Assembly: GCA_963970005.1 (NCBI GenBank)
Contig: CAXAMN010025295.1
Coordinates: forward strand, 1-64,000
Direction of reading: 5' to 3'
DNA: 64,000 nt
Source of the DNA: Durusdinium trenchii
Lineage: Eukaryota; Sar; Dinophyceae; Suessiales; Symbiodiniaceae
The position numbers and the translations under genes are program-made. This document shows positions 11,076-22,749 of this stretch, in pieces. Within the stretch, counting starts at the first letter, position 1, and each line of letters opens with the position of its first letter. The notes beneath the pieces were generated by a model that did no database searches, was not told where the DNA came from, and saw only the letters and a list, made by a program, of their open reading frames with translations.

Positions 11076-12480
11076 GTGATTGTTCATCACTGGCCTTGCT
11101 CAAGCAGAGCACAAAGGGCAGCTGAAGAACGGGTCAAGGCCATTCGAGTCCCGTCCACCAGCATTGATCGGGTTTTGCCACATGCCTTTTCACAAACTCC
11201 AGATGTCAGGCATGTACAAGCAGACGCATACACACCACAGGTGAGGCTGCTTGGCAAAATTGTTCTCGCCTGCAAGTGGTTCACTGCCGAGCACAGTGGT
11301 CTACCTGCAAGATGGTGTGTTTCGTAGAAGTTATGTACTCGGGGCAAAGGTAATCCTTGGCCCTGTGTGAGACTGTTACTGCATGTGTGGTCAGCGCAGT
11401 CTGGAGCCAGAGGCACAGGTCTTTGAGACCATCGACGATCTTTCTGTTGTTGTGAAAAGTAGCGTGCAGCGCACGTGTGCAGCGTATGGCTCACCTAGTG
11501 CTTGCTTCTTTGTGGAATTTTCGTTTTTAGAGTGCTTGGGGTTGGAGCTGAGTTGAGGTCTGTGCCCTTTTTGTGTTTGACCTTTGACCAGCAGGAGGAT
11601 GTTTGAAGTGGCAACTTGTGGCTAGTAACTGCTTAGAGAACCTTTTGGTAGCACGATGTCTTTGGAGACTGTTTGACGAAGTTTCCTTGCAGTTTGTGCA
11701 GCTTGGAGATGTCTAGTGGCAATCATGTACTCGAGGCTTGGCAATCTTGCCGGCAACTACGAATAGTCAGGATGCCCGCTTCGGTAGTAAGAATTGCAGA
11801 GAACACCTTTCGAAGTTGTCACCTGCTTAACCGTGTCACAGCGCCTGGTTGTGTTGAGTTTGGCTATAAAGCCTTCGCCGAATGCAGCTCCCTGCAGTGG
11901 GTCCATGCCAGCGAAGGAGGTGCAAATCAATTCTGTAGCTCAACCAAATTCGGGCGCTATCTCTTTCGAGATTGCATCAACTTAGCCACTTTTGTCCTGC
12001 AAGAAACCGAACATCAACAGGTGCCGCAGACTCGGACTGACGCCAGGGAGTTGCCGCAAGGATGTCTAAGCTCTACTGGGATAGTTACACCCGTACATTG
12101 GGGAGTGCAGCACCTTCGGATGCGAGCTTGACTTTGCGCATAAGGACACCCAGGAAATTCTGACTGACCCTATTTTGGGACACTCTAACAGACAACAACT
12201 GCTTTAACCTGCCAGGGAGGCATCAAGGCTGCTGTCTCCGTCCATGCGCTCTCACTCTACCAGTCGATTTGAGCTGGTTGCTGACCGCACCGTCCTTGCC
12301 CCGGGATGCAAATACTTTGGAATTTGTGTTTTCGAGGAATGTTGCTCCTTGGTGCAGATAGGAGATCAAAGCTACAACCAATCAACCAGCTCCACAGGCG
12401 CAATTTCGTCCGCGGGCCTTTGAGAAATGCAGTGCTTTGCGGCACCTTAACTTCGAGCAAACTGAGTATGATCCTGCAAA
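11076..12480 (+). pseudogene. Shuffled Ubl/LRR gene copy A
   Basis: Pieces of one Ubl/LRR gene lie in plus orientation but not in normal order. At 11090-11330 there is a stretch equivalent to 13805-14066 of copy B (RVKAIRVPS, DRVLPHAFS). At 11730-12000 LRR repeats read RQLRIVRMPASVVRIAEN and CVEFGYKAFAECSSLQWVH in the 152-aa ORF 11673-12131. At 12117-12215 a Ubl fragment equals 13707-13800. At 12287-12480 an LRR fragment equals 14070-14265. No frame joins them. It is probably a decayed copy, although an exon-intron gene with an inserted fragment is possible. Confidence 0.5.
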
Positions 12481-13312
12481 GCCTTGCCGTTTTTGGAGCC
12501 ACTGCTGGATGGCTGATGCACATAGCTGCCCCCCCCCGGCTGCGGCCTGGCTGGTCCGGCTGACTCGCACCCCGCAATCATCTGTGTGGCTTCACTGTTT
12601 CTGGCTTTCGAGGATTTGTGGTTTTCGATGGCCGACTCAGACATTTTCCGAAAGCCAAAGTTGTCTCGCAGCCTGCATGGCAATGCCCTTCGCATTTCCT
12701 TCGCATTTCCTCGAGATTTTGACAACAGTGGGAGGGTTGTGAAAGCATTCGGTGCTACGTTGGCTTTCGGACCTGCACTGCTCAACCGTGCGCGATTTTG
12801 GAGACAACGGTGAGGTGGTGAAAGCATTCGGGGCTACCTTGGCTCTCGCACTGCTCATCCATAGCCTGTGATAATGTGCACAGTGCGAGCAAGCCACATT
12901 TGAAGCTAAGCACTTCGACTGCAAAGCTGCAACCTCAGAAAACCTCTGAACAGCTTAGGAAACCTCATCGAACATTCTCGCAGGCAGCGTGCACTTGATC
13001 TCAACAGATTTCAAAAGCAGTGCACCAATCTCACTGCTTCTTTCGAGGAAAAATAGCCAAATCTGATCGTGAAGTACTGAGCGTGAAGGATGAATTCGTT
13101 GCCCCTCCGTCTCACCTCGTTTCACCTTTTTGCATTGGCTGACGCAGCCTACCTGAGGCCTGAGGTACGAACCTTGCACCTTTCTGGTTTTGCTAGTTGG
13201 TTTGGTTTTGTTTGTTTTGTTTTGGTTTTGCTGCTTGGTTCGCGTCTCTCTCTTTACTAGCCTAAGGTGACTTGTGCGTCCTCTGCACACATAGCGCCTC
13301 GACCCGTGCAAA
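12480..13312. repeat. Duplicated block, copy A
   Basis: About 830 bp match 15115-15940 in the same order and orientation. The shared parts are a cgtttttggagccac start, a G/C-run tract, two tandem units of about 70 bp (ggtgaggttgtgaaagc...ctgcactgctcatcc), and an end in a SINE-like repeat with the poly-A run after cctcgacccgtgc. Substitutions and small indels separate the copies, so the duplication is not very recent. Confidence 0.7.
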
Positions 13313-13606
13313 AAAAAACATACTCGTCCACCTTCAAGTTGCAACTGCAGGATGATGACTACACAGAGTGTCGGACACTTCCAGTCAGGGGCAAGTGGCA
13401 ATTCTATGGATCTGTTGCGCAATCTCGGGGCAACGGACAGTGTATATGGGTTTGTCCGAGTGTCACAAGCCTTGTGGTTCGCCGTCACCATTTCAATGGT
13501 AGAGCGAACAGCAGGGACCAGTGCTTTCTCTGTCCTTTGGGGCCATCTTGGATTTGTTGGGCTGGCAATGCCAAGGAGGGTGACAAAGCGAGTGACTTCT
13601 CTGACG

Positions 13607-14640
13607 TTTGACGCTGGGAGTGACTTGCACGCCATGCTCCATCGACTTAATGAGTTCGAGACTGCAGTACTCGAGAATCTCCCGTACATTGGAGAGTGCA
13701 GCACCTTCGGATGCGAGCTTGACTTTGTACATAAGGACACCCAGAAAATCCTGGCTGACCCTTTTTGGGACACTCTAAGAGACAACAACTGCTTTAACCT
13801 GATCGTTCGCCAGTGCCTTGCTCAAGCAGAGCACAAAGGGCAGTTAAAGAACCGGGTCAAGGCAATTCGAGTCCCGTCCAATGGCATTGACCGAGTTTTG
13901 CCACATGCTTTTTCGCACATCCCGGATGTTAGGCATGTGCAAGTAGACGCAGGCACACACACCATAGGTGAGGCTGCTTGGCAAAATTGTTCTCGACTGC
14001 AAATAGTGCAACTGCCCAGACACAGTAGTCTGCCTGCAAGCTGGTGTATTTCGTAGAAGTTATGTACTCAGAACCGTCCTTGCCCCGGGGTGCAAGTATT
14101 TTGGAATTTGTGTTTTCGAGGAATGCTGCTCCCTGGTGCAGATAGGAGATCAAAGTGCTACAGCCAATCAACTAGTTCCGCAGGCGCAATTTCGTCCGCG
14201 GGTCTTTGAGAAATGCAGTGCTTTGCGACAACTTAACTTTGAGGAGACTGAGTATGACCCTGCAAACTTGTACCGTTGCCTTCCTGAGTGCTGTTTTCTG
14301 GAGGCTGGGGATCGTATCGTTACAGCTGCCAGCGGACTTCAATTGGATAGGACCGGCTGCGTGCGAGCTCTGCAAACGATTGCAATCAGTAGACCTCTCA
14401 CGAACAGAAATTAGTGAGATTTTGGGGTCTACCTTTGCACATTGCTCGCAACTGGAGCGGCTTAGTCTTGCCAACAAGCTGAGGCGCATTGGACGAGAAG
14501 CCTTTCTGAACTGCACGTCGCTGCGTGAGGTACATGCCCCAGCGTTGCTGTATGTTGCTCGACGTGCTTTTGCAGGATGCACACAACTTTGTGCACATTT
14601 TATAAACCAGAAGCCAAAACTACTTGGAGAGGGCCATACG
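13607..14640 (+). CDS. Ubl/LRR gene copy B, best preserved plus-strand copy
   Basis: The ORF at 13352-14056 carries the Ubl domain from about 13610 (ENLPYIGECSTFGCELDF, then DPFWDTLRDNNCFNLIVRQC near 13755-13820) and the first LRR (VLPHAFSHIPDVRHVQVDAG, AAWQNCSRLQIVQLPR). After a stop at 14056 the protein resumes in other frames: a repeat near 14075-14130 (CKYFGICVFEECCSLVQIG) and, in the ORF 14206-14715, several LRR_5 repeats (CKRLQSVDLSRTEI, FAHCSQLERLSLANKL, FLNCTSLREVHAPALL, FAGCTQL). The breaks may be short introns or frameshifts. The upstream 80 residues of the first ORF are probably not part of the gene. Role unknown, presumably protein binding. Confidence 0.55.
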
Positions 14641-15114
14641 CGGAATCAAGTGCCTTTGACAAATGCAGTCAATTCAAGATCACCTCCTCCCATCACAGCA
14701 AAGCAATCGCGGTGAGGGGTGGACTGATGATTTCCACGACGAGCTGCGCAAGGACCTGCAGTAGGGAGTACTGACTGCTCAGGCTTGCGCCCGCGTGCAG
14801 GTCCTGCGAATGCCATGAACATGCCAAACAACTTCTTCCAACAACACTGAGTAGCTAGACAGTGCCCAGGCTGCCACGCGAGTGACGGTCCTGGATGAAT
14901 ACAAAGAGTACAGAGTTGTACAGTGACTAGGACTTACAATAACGGCGTCTCACCCTGTTTCACTTAGTTCATGGGGCTTGCGTGTCTCAAGAATGCATCA
15001 AGGTGGTACGCCAGCATGGCGCCCTTCGAGACTCAACTTTCGCCTGCCATTGTGCCAGCCGGCAACTCAACTTACTTGTGGATGTTTTGCAATGTTTGCC
15101 CTTCTGTGGCTCCC

Positions 15115-15940
15115 GTGGCTTAGCCGTTTTTGGAGCCACCGCTGCATCGCTGAAGCGCATAGCTGCCCTCCCCCCTCTGGGGGGGGCTGCGGCCTGGCTG
15201 GTACGGTGCTTACAAGCGCCCCACAAGCAAGTTTGCGTGGCTTCACTGTTTCCGGCTCTCGTGGATTGGTGACTCAGCTGTTTTCCCAGAGCCAAAATTG
15301 TCTCGCAGCCTGCTTCGGCTATGTCCTTGATCATCTCCCCGTGATTTTGGTGACAGCGGTGAGGTTGTGAAAGTATTCAGAGCTACCTTGGCTCACGGAC
15401 TTGCACTGCTCATCCATGCGTGATTTTGGTGACGACGGTGAGGTTGTGAAAGCGCTCGGAGCTACCTTGGCTTCGAACTTGCACTGCTCATCCATGCCTT
15501 GCGACACTGTGTTCAGTGCGATGAAGCCTCATTTGAAGTAAGGTACTTCGGCTGCAAAGCAGAAAACCTCAGAAAACCTCATCGCACATTCTCGCACGAA
15601 GAGTGCAACAGACCTCGACAGATTTCGAAAGCGGTGCACCAATCTCACAGATTCTTTCGAAGAAACAGGACAATGCCAAGATCGTGTAGTACTGAGTGTA
15701 AAGGATGAATTCATTGCCCCTCCGTCCCACCGTGTTTCACTCTTCTCCACTGGCTGACGCAGCCAACCTGAGGTACGAACCTTGCTCCTTTTTGGGTGGG
15801 TTGGGTTTGTTGGTGTGGTTCTGTTTGTTCTGTTTCCGGTTTTGCTGCTTGGTTCGTATCTCTCTCTTTTACTAGCCTAAGGTGACTTGTGCATCCTCTG
15901 CACACATAGCGCCTCGACCCGTGCAAAAAAAATGCTCCAT
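15115..15940. repeat. Duplicated block, copy B
   Basis: Second copy of the block at 12480-13312. Together with gene copy B it gives a repeating arrangement of Ubl/LRR coding pieces followed by non-coding block, about 2.6 kb per period, consistent with tandem duplication of the locus. Confidence 0.7.
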
Positions 15941-16730
15941 CAGGAGGCTTTGAGAGGTCGCAAAAAGGCGGGGCGCATTGAAAAGATCTGTGAGCTGCGG
16001 AGGCCATAGAGAAGCGTGGCATTGTCACGGGAGCCCAAGCAGAAGTGCAAGGACTTTGCATGTGGCTTCTTTTCAACCAGGGCTGTCCGCCAGCTGGTGT
16101 CTGCCTTTGCGCTCTCAGCCGACGATCATAACCCTGAAGCTGATAACAGACTAGTGCCTTGCGCTGCTGTGCCCGAACATCCTGGTTGCTTTGGGACCCC
16201 GATCTCACAATCTAAATTTTCCTCATATTCACGGACGGCGCCTTTGAGGATGGCCATGCCTCAGCCGGTGCAATGACAGTGGACACGGAGGAATTTCAGT
16301 GCGTGCTTCAAAGTCCAAGTGCCTCATGCAAGAACATCGGATCAAGTGATTTGTCAGATCGAGTTGTGGGCCTTTGTGGCCGTCCGGTGGGATCTCCGTG
16401 CCACTCTTCTGAACAGGAGAGTCATAGCTTGGATCGACAATGAGGCAGCCCGAATCAGCCTCATCAAAGCTGCTTCGCGTTCGCCCAGCATGGCAGCTAT
16501 GTGCCAAGTTTGTTGCGACATGGAGATATCCTGCCCAGCAATGCTTTGGATCGAAAGAGTGTCATTTTCGAACCCTGCTGACCTTCCTTCCAGGCACCAA
16601 GTTCGCAGGGCATCGGAGAGTTTGGGCCTCGACAGTTCGAGCACCTTGCATTGCGATCCGGAGTTGGTAAGGGCAGTTAGGGACGCCGCTAAAAATCCCT
16701 TCACTGGTTCTCACACCACGGGGGCATAAA
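15940..16730 (+). pseudogene. Relic of an RT/RNase H-type retroelement (DIRS-like)
   Basis: An RNase H-fold sequence is split over two frames. FTDGAFEDG (16228-16254, frame 1) gives the first acidic motif. QIELWAFVAVRWDL (near 16354-16395), AWIDNEAARISLIK (near 16430-16472) and NPADLPSR (near 16570-16600) follow in frame 2 within the ORF 16319-16729. The Q-x-EL, DNEA and N-x-AD-x-PSR pattern is that of RNase H domains in DIRS-like and related dinoflagellate retroelements. Upstream, GRIEKICEL and FACGFFSTRAV (15960-16090) resemble the region linking RT to RNase H. One frameshift near 16330 and an upstream stop make it non-functional. The RT core itself was not found. Confidence 0.55.
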
Positions 16731-17086
16731 TCCGAGAAACAGTCAAGGAGATATGCCATGTTACCTTGGCATCCCTTACTTGGTGAACGGATAAAGATGA
16801 CTGCACACTACGTGTGAGACTTTCCCCAGACTCAATCGCAATTGAAGCAAGGACACAAAAAGGAATACATATAAAGCCGACAGCCGTCGAAGCCATCGGT
16901 TTCTGCTTTACTTTAAACAAGTCCACGTTATTGTTCCTTTTTCTATATCCCTTTTTAAACTCTATGAAGTATATGAATACCTCCTCTCGTACTAGTCGTT
17001 ATGCCTCTGATGAATCGACTGAGTCACACTGGAGTTTGTAGGTGAGTAACCTAGCTAGTAACTACAGGGCACAATATGAATAAGAT
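16721..17086. repeat. 366-bp direct repeat, copy 1
   Basis: It starts ggggcataaatccgaga and ends caatatgaataagat. It directly follows the RNase H relic. Copy 2 is at 17578-17945, differing at roughly ten positions plus a small indel patch near 16955-16965. It contains aggaatacatataaag, a TATA-like stretch. It does not begin TG or end CA, so it is not a textbook LTR. Confidence 0.85.
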
Positions 17087-17577
17087 GAGTGCTGTCACGA
17101 AGTGAGAGCATTATCTTTTGGTATTGTGTAGTGCTGCCTTTGTACCACAAGGAAGCACGCCCTGTTGTTGTACTAGCTCTTGCGCTGTGTCTCACCTCTC
17201 TCTTTCCCCGCGTTTGTTTCACCTGAGGTTTCCCATCTTGCTTGTTTGTCGCGACAACGCATAGTTGGGTTCTCTCCTCTTGTTCTCTCTTGGTTATCCA
17301 GGGCACCTTGGAACCGGGAAAAAAAAGGAAATCAAAATTTAATCTTTGCTTTCCTCTCGAGCTTTGCAAAAAAACATGTTAGCAAACTTTTTCGAGATCG
17401 AATTTCTCGTGTTCTCGAAACTTGCAGTCTTCAGTCTTCAGTGATGTACATTTGAAAGCAGTCATGTCAGTGACACATTTCAAGTTTTAACCGCCCCGTT
17501 GTTTTACATATCAAGGGAGGTGGGTGGGTTTAAAAAACCCTGTTTGTCGGAGCTTCGGCCCACCCGGCCCATCCCTA

Positions 17578-17945
17578 GGGGCATAAATCCGAGACACAGT
17601 CAAGGAGATATGCCATGTTACCTTGGCATCCCTTACTTGGTGAACGGATAAAGATGACTGGACACTACGTGTGAGACTTTCCCCAGACTCAATCGCAATT
17701 GAAGCAAGGACACAAAAAGGAATATATATAAAGCCGACAGCCGTCGAAGCCATCGGTTTCTGCTTTACTTTAAACAAGTCCACGTTATTATTCCTTTTTC
17801 TATATCCCTTTTGAATTATTATATGAAGTATATGAATACCTCCCCTCGTACTAGTCGTTATGCCTCTGATGAATCGACTGAGTCACACTGGAGTTTGTAG
17901 GTGGGTAACCTAGCTAGTAACTACAGGGCACAATATGAATAAGAT
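17578..17945. repeat. 368-bp direct repeat, copy 2
   Basis: Same orientation as copy 1, with the start points 857 bp apart. The sequence between the copies (17087-17577) is unrelated to them. It holds a pyrimidine-rich segment ending in a gggaaaaaaaa run that resembles the SINE-like repeats at 13.1 and 15.7 kb. Confidence 0.85.
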
Positions 17946-19651
17946 ATCTTCTTTCCCACAGAAGCTGAAAGTGGTGTCGCGAAGAGATGTGTTTTTTGAC
18001 GACCAACCTAAGTACCTCCCCAGGAAATCCCTCGATGCTTGCAAGTTTGTCGCGATGTTCGCTTCTCGCACAGACACTTTGCCGTCCCTCGGATATCGGT
18101 GAGCCGACGTTCTATGAATTACGCCAAGCTGAAGCTGCTTCCTTGGCAATTCATCCACGCCCAGCTTCGTTTCACACTGAATTAATTCAAGTGCACGGAG
18201 AAAAAACTTCCGAGCGATCAAAAAGACTTCCTGGTCTGGTCGGTCTTGTGCTGTTTTTTGGGCGTTTTTTGTTTTGGTTTTTGTGTTTTGTTGTTTTTTG
18301 TTGGTGGTTTTGGGTTTTTGACCGCAAGAAATCTTTAAATCTCTTCAGTAGCTGACCTTCGCATTCTTTGCGATGACTGGCAGCTATACTCGTGCAAACA
18401 AAATTGTTGTTTTTGTAATTGTGTTTTCCAGTAATTTGGGCCGTTTTGTCTCAGTTCGGATCGGCATTCAACATGTTACTATTTTTTGGTTTTCACTCTC
18501 TGTCTCCGTGTTTTGAGTGTACTCGTTCTTTTCCTCCTCGTTCAACTTCATGCCATGGCCCATTGTTTTTCAACCTATTTGGCGCACCCAGACACAGAGA
18601 GGCCGACGTTCCCAGAGATTGCATGTTTTTCGACAATGAGGCACTTATAAACTATAAATTCAACATTGTTACCCGCTCTTGTTGCCATGCTGTTGCATGC
18701 GGATTGCTCATTGATTTTCACAAGCATTGTCATGTTGATTGCCGCTTTGAGGTCAGCCCCAATGTCCTCCCAGTGTGGAACAGCATCCACTTGCGCTTCA
18801 CGTCAACCACGTTGCGAGGTGACTGGGCTATAGCGGCTATTGTTCGGAGGGCTGCCAATGTCTTGGTTTCCTTAGCTTTCAACGCCGGTCAGCCAACTTC
18901 GTCAGATCCTTGGCCATTGCTTGGACACCAGCTCACAAACAACATTCAAACACTTCATAAATCCCGCACGTTGAATGAAAAAAACCGCTGAAAACAGCGA
19001 ATGGACCTCACGACCCAAGCTGGGTGGGATCGCCATCGTGCGAACGCCAGATGGCAACACCTTCAACACTCAAAACTCCCGCTGACACCAGCAACCAACG
19101 TTTCAGAGATTCATGATGTTGCCGCGGTTAGTCTGGTGCAGATATTGGCAGTTCGTGCCTTTGGGCGTTTCAGTGTCGGCCAAACTTTTCATTAAGCGCG
19201 CCAACTTTTAAGTGCCGAGACACCACGACAAATACAAACAGAAAACCGAAGCTCCACTTTCAGCCCTCGTGCCCAACAATATAACACGCATAAATTAAAA
19301 CGCTTGATCGAATGCGCAGGTTTCGTATTTTCCTTCCATATCCAAAAACTGCGTCAAATAAATGTTGTGGGCGGGTTGCTTTGCGAGTTTTGCAATCGTT
19401 TTTGTTGTCAATTACCAATGTTGTGACGCATGGGCGGGTGCGGGCGCTACGTTGGCCAGACCGGAGTTAACAGTTAGGTGGTGCAAATTTGACACCCATG
19501 TTTAAATGCCAACACTCATGTGGTGCACGGCATCTGCTGTCAACACTCCCCCTGCCCCAGGCACGATTTCACAAAGTCGTACCTCGTTGTGTTTTTTGCC
19601 CAGGCTTGGCTGTGTAGTCGTCAAACACTTGAAAACCACAATCCGAGGTCA
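17946..19651. other. No recognisable gene
   Basis: A T/G-rich tract (gttttttg-type repeats, 18240-18320) and a 190-aa open frame at 18419-18991 without a recognised domain. The phrase FFDNEA near 18627 recalls the DNEA motif of the RNase H relic at 16.4 kb, but the surrounding residues do not support it. Confidence 0.35.
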
Positions 19652-20191
19652 CTAATTCTTCTTCATGAGATAGGCCCTCGAAGAAATCGGTGGGGGGGTT
19701 AGGGATCTCGACCTTCCTGACCGGCAAGGGCTCTGAGACCTCGGAGGGGTTTTCACAGTGGTCGTCATGTTCACTTCGAAGGTCAAGCATTCACTTGCGG
19801 TCACCCTCACTTTTCGGTAGTGCTCTCGACGGTGAGGGGCTAAGATAGCTGTTCTCGATCCTGCCTCGGGGCTGTCGCCCGCTGTGGCTTGATCACTCTC
19901 CGCTCCCTTGGCTCCCAGCTCCAGGGTACCCGAGGTGGATCCCGACATCATAGCCGCTTCCCCTTTGCCTTGGGTTGGGACTTTGCCACCAAGATGGGCC
20001 CCGTCCGGCCGCATTGTCACGGAAATTCCCATTGATGCTGCCGCCACTGATGCCCCGGTGCTCCCCGATGATGTAGTTGACTTTTCCTTGAAGACGGTAT
20101 AGCCCGCCCAAGATTCCCGCCAGCCGCCAGGAACTAGTCCCTTCCCGCGCACATGCCGGCCGGGGCCTATATTACAGTCATGTTGAGTCAT
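19652..20191 (-). CDS. Unknown 179-aa Ser/Gly/Thr-rich ORF
   Basis: It opens with an ATG at 20189-20191. The sequence is rich in Gly, Ser, Thr and Ala, with a basic C-terminal part (RSQSPCRSGRSRSLTPPP). No family was recognised. The composition suggests a disordered protein or a Gag-like linker. It could equally be a chance open frame in GC-rich DNA. Confidence 0.3.
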   Translation of the reverse strand: MTQHDCNIGPGRHVRGKGLVPGGWRESWAGYTVFKEKSTTSSGSTGASVAAASMGISVTMRPDGAHLGGKVPTQGKGEAAMMSGSTSGTLELGAKGAESDQATAGDSPEAGSRTAILAPHRREHYRKVRVTASECLTFEVNMTTTVKTPPRSQSPCRSGRSRSLTPPPISSRAYLMKKN

Positions 20192-22700
20192 AGGGCAGCC
20201 ATCGCAGCTGCAATGCCCAGGCCTTTCGCCACTGCAGACCCCCTTGCACCACTAGCATCGCCCACCATAGGATGAAGCCTACCCACTAGCAGTAACAGTA
20301 ATGCCCGCTTACACGCCGCAACCCTTAGCATACGACAGCACAGAGGCAGCACACAGCTGCCACACAGAATTGCGTTTAGACACCACGGACTTGACATATA
20401 TGACATATTACTACACAAAGCATTGTTTACACGATGCAGCTTCTATGCCGAGCAGTGCTCACGCAGCACAGGGTTTACATAAGCCGCTTCTCGCTCCACG
20501 CCACATGCTGTAGCAACCTCCCCTTGCGACTCCGTTTGCCCTTTTGTGGCGCATGCTCACATACGGCCGCATCATGTTTTGCTGTTACACGGTGGCTCTC
20601 TACCTTTCGTGTTTCCTTGTCAAGTAGGTTTCGTGCATTGAGCCTTTGAGCGGGCAGGGCAGGGAATTCGTCACTGTGGCGCGTGTCGAAACCCAGCGCA
20701 GATGTCATGTATCCCAATGTGGTGTCCCTATGTTTACCGTTGCTGGGAATGAGGCCGCCGAGGTGCACACATACACACGCTTCAGCGTAGCGTGTGGAAA
20801 AAATATTACAAATGGTAGATGTGGACCTTAAGGTAGAAACGGTCCACGAAGTAGTTCCACAGGGCCATGGGCCAGATGCAACCAGAGCAAAACGGGCCAG
20901 CATGAGAACCCGTTTGCTGGGTCTCCCTTTGCGGCCGCAGCTGGGAAGTCAGCAGCCCAAAAGTGACGCCACTAATGAGCACCCGCAACGGCAGCACAAA
21001 ATATACTGTAAATAAAACACATTCAACGAACAACTAACTACGATAGTTTAGAACCAGCGGAAACGTTTGGTTCTTAACAACGTGTTTTTCGCACTTGCCA
21101 CCCGAACGGGCACCGACACAGCTGGCAAGGAAACAGGCCGAGGCATGTGACCAACGAAACCCTCTAGGCCCGCGGTCGCGCGCCAAGCTGCCCAGCATCA
21201 ACTCCAGCCAGATGAGTCCGTTTGTATGCCCTCCCATGCTGTGTATGCCCTGGTCACCACGTGCCCGCTCCACCAAGGCAAGGTCTGTACAAACGCGCCT
21301 GGCCACCACCATAATCCACCGCATCACATTGCGAGAGGGATCAGTGTTTTCGGCCTACCCGCTCCATCCGATGCATTCTAAGCACAACCAACGCAGAATC
21401 CCGCTCGTTTGGCGTGTTTTGCGGCTTTTTGACATGTTGTCAGCTCTGAGGGATTTGTTGGGGATCTATGATCTGTTGTTCTGCCGGGGCATGATCGACA
21501 ACTCCGTTTTCCGATGGGCCCCACTTCCAAAAACTATTAGTTTTTGCAGCCACCACGCATGTCCACGAACGTGCATTGTTTCTTATAGCGCCCGGAGGGC
21601 TCCGCTATAGCACTCGGTGGCGCAAGCGGCGCAGGCGCCTGTTTTCAATTGAACCTACTTGTGTTTCATGCTTCCAAACGGGCAGATTGAAAAGGGACAT
21701 CGCCGTGCCCGCCCTCCCCATGTTGCATTGGGCCACATGAGAAAAGAAATCATTGAACTCCGCCACGCTGACAAAACGCACCAGGTTGCGCAAACGGCCG
21801 GAGGCCAGGCACGGGCACGATGAAAATGGCCCCAATTCGGCCTCATGATTTCAACAGTTGAGATCCGCAGGAACCTTGTACCGTGTACCCTCAACGAAGT
21901 CTTGCGCGTCACGTGTGCGCATGTTGCGCTTCAAATGCTGTTATGCTGTGGCGGTTGCAGTTGTGGCCAGTGTTTCTTTTGTACGCCCCGTCACATATTT
22001 GTGTGGGATGAATGACGGTGAGCGACCTTGTTTTCCCGCTCGCGGATGGAGCGCTGCCCAGCCGTGTCGGTCTCCACTGACGGGCCCAGCTTGTACCGCC
22101 TTCCCGGACATGCCCTGCCACTATCAGTAAATTTTGTTTCCAAACAGCCCGCAATGGCCAAGCACACCGACGACTTGAAAGGCTTGACAATTTGGAGCGT
22201 TTTGGCTAAGGATATGGAATTGGTTCAACGCGACAGAAAGAGACTCAATGCGGGCAGCCATCTTACAGGCCCTGCCAGCTGCATTGAGTGCTCAGGTTCG
22301 AGTTCGAGTTCAAGTTCGACCCTGCATGCCCGTAGGCAGCCCACTTTAGGGCGCAGGGCAAAGTGAAAAGCAGCAAACAAAAGATCTACGCGTCTGGCGG
22401 GGAATCTCGAGAGGAACAATATTTGATAAGTTCATCCATGTGCTTGTATCTGCAGAAGGATTCAAGAACGGATGTCCAAGTATACGGAAGTCTTCCAGAT
22501 GAACGCCGGCCAACTGGGCACCATTCCCAACGATCAGAAGGAAGATTCGCAATGCAGCCTGCCAGTTTCCAATGTTGTCGTAAGCACCGCTGCGACCAGG
22601 ATAACATACCACGGCGTTCCATGCACAGCACCACCTTCTTGTTCCATTTGTGAAGAATCTCGTGCCATGAAGCATTCCAAATCACATCACCAAGAGGGCT
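20192..22700. other. No recognisable gene
   Basis: Short frames are open on both strands. A minus-strand frame at 21605-21835 (AEFNDFFSHVAQCNMG) has protein-like composition but matches nothing I know. A short ttcgag/ttcaag repeat lies at 22294-22320. Confidence 0.35.
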
Positions 22701-22749
22701 CACAACGCTACACAAAAAACGATCACAGAGATCGCCACTTATGAGGTGC

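Noticed and set aside
12955..13788. Minus-strand 277-aa frame
   Set aside because: It runs across the SINE-like repeat (Thr/Lys/Asn/Gln low complexity) and antisense to the Ubl domain, so it is a shadow.
16711..17783. Minus-strand frames sharing MDLFKVKQKPMASTAVGF
   Set aside because: Both copies lie entirely in the direct repeats and read through the TATA-like stretch; nothing suggests a protein beyond the duplication itself.
16721..17945. The direct repeat pair as LTRs of a small LTR element
   Set aside because: Ends are not TG...CA, there is no primer-binding site after copy 1 and no target duplication was found.
18600..18800. Second RNase H relic suggested by FFDNEA
   Set aside because: No supporting acidic motif or N-x-AD-x-PSR signature in the following residues.
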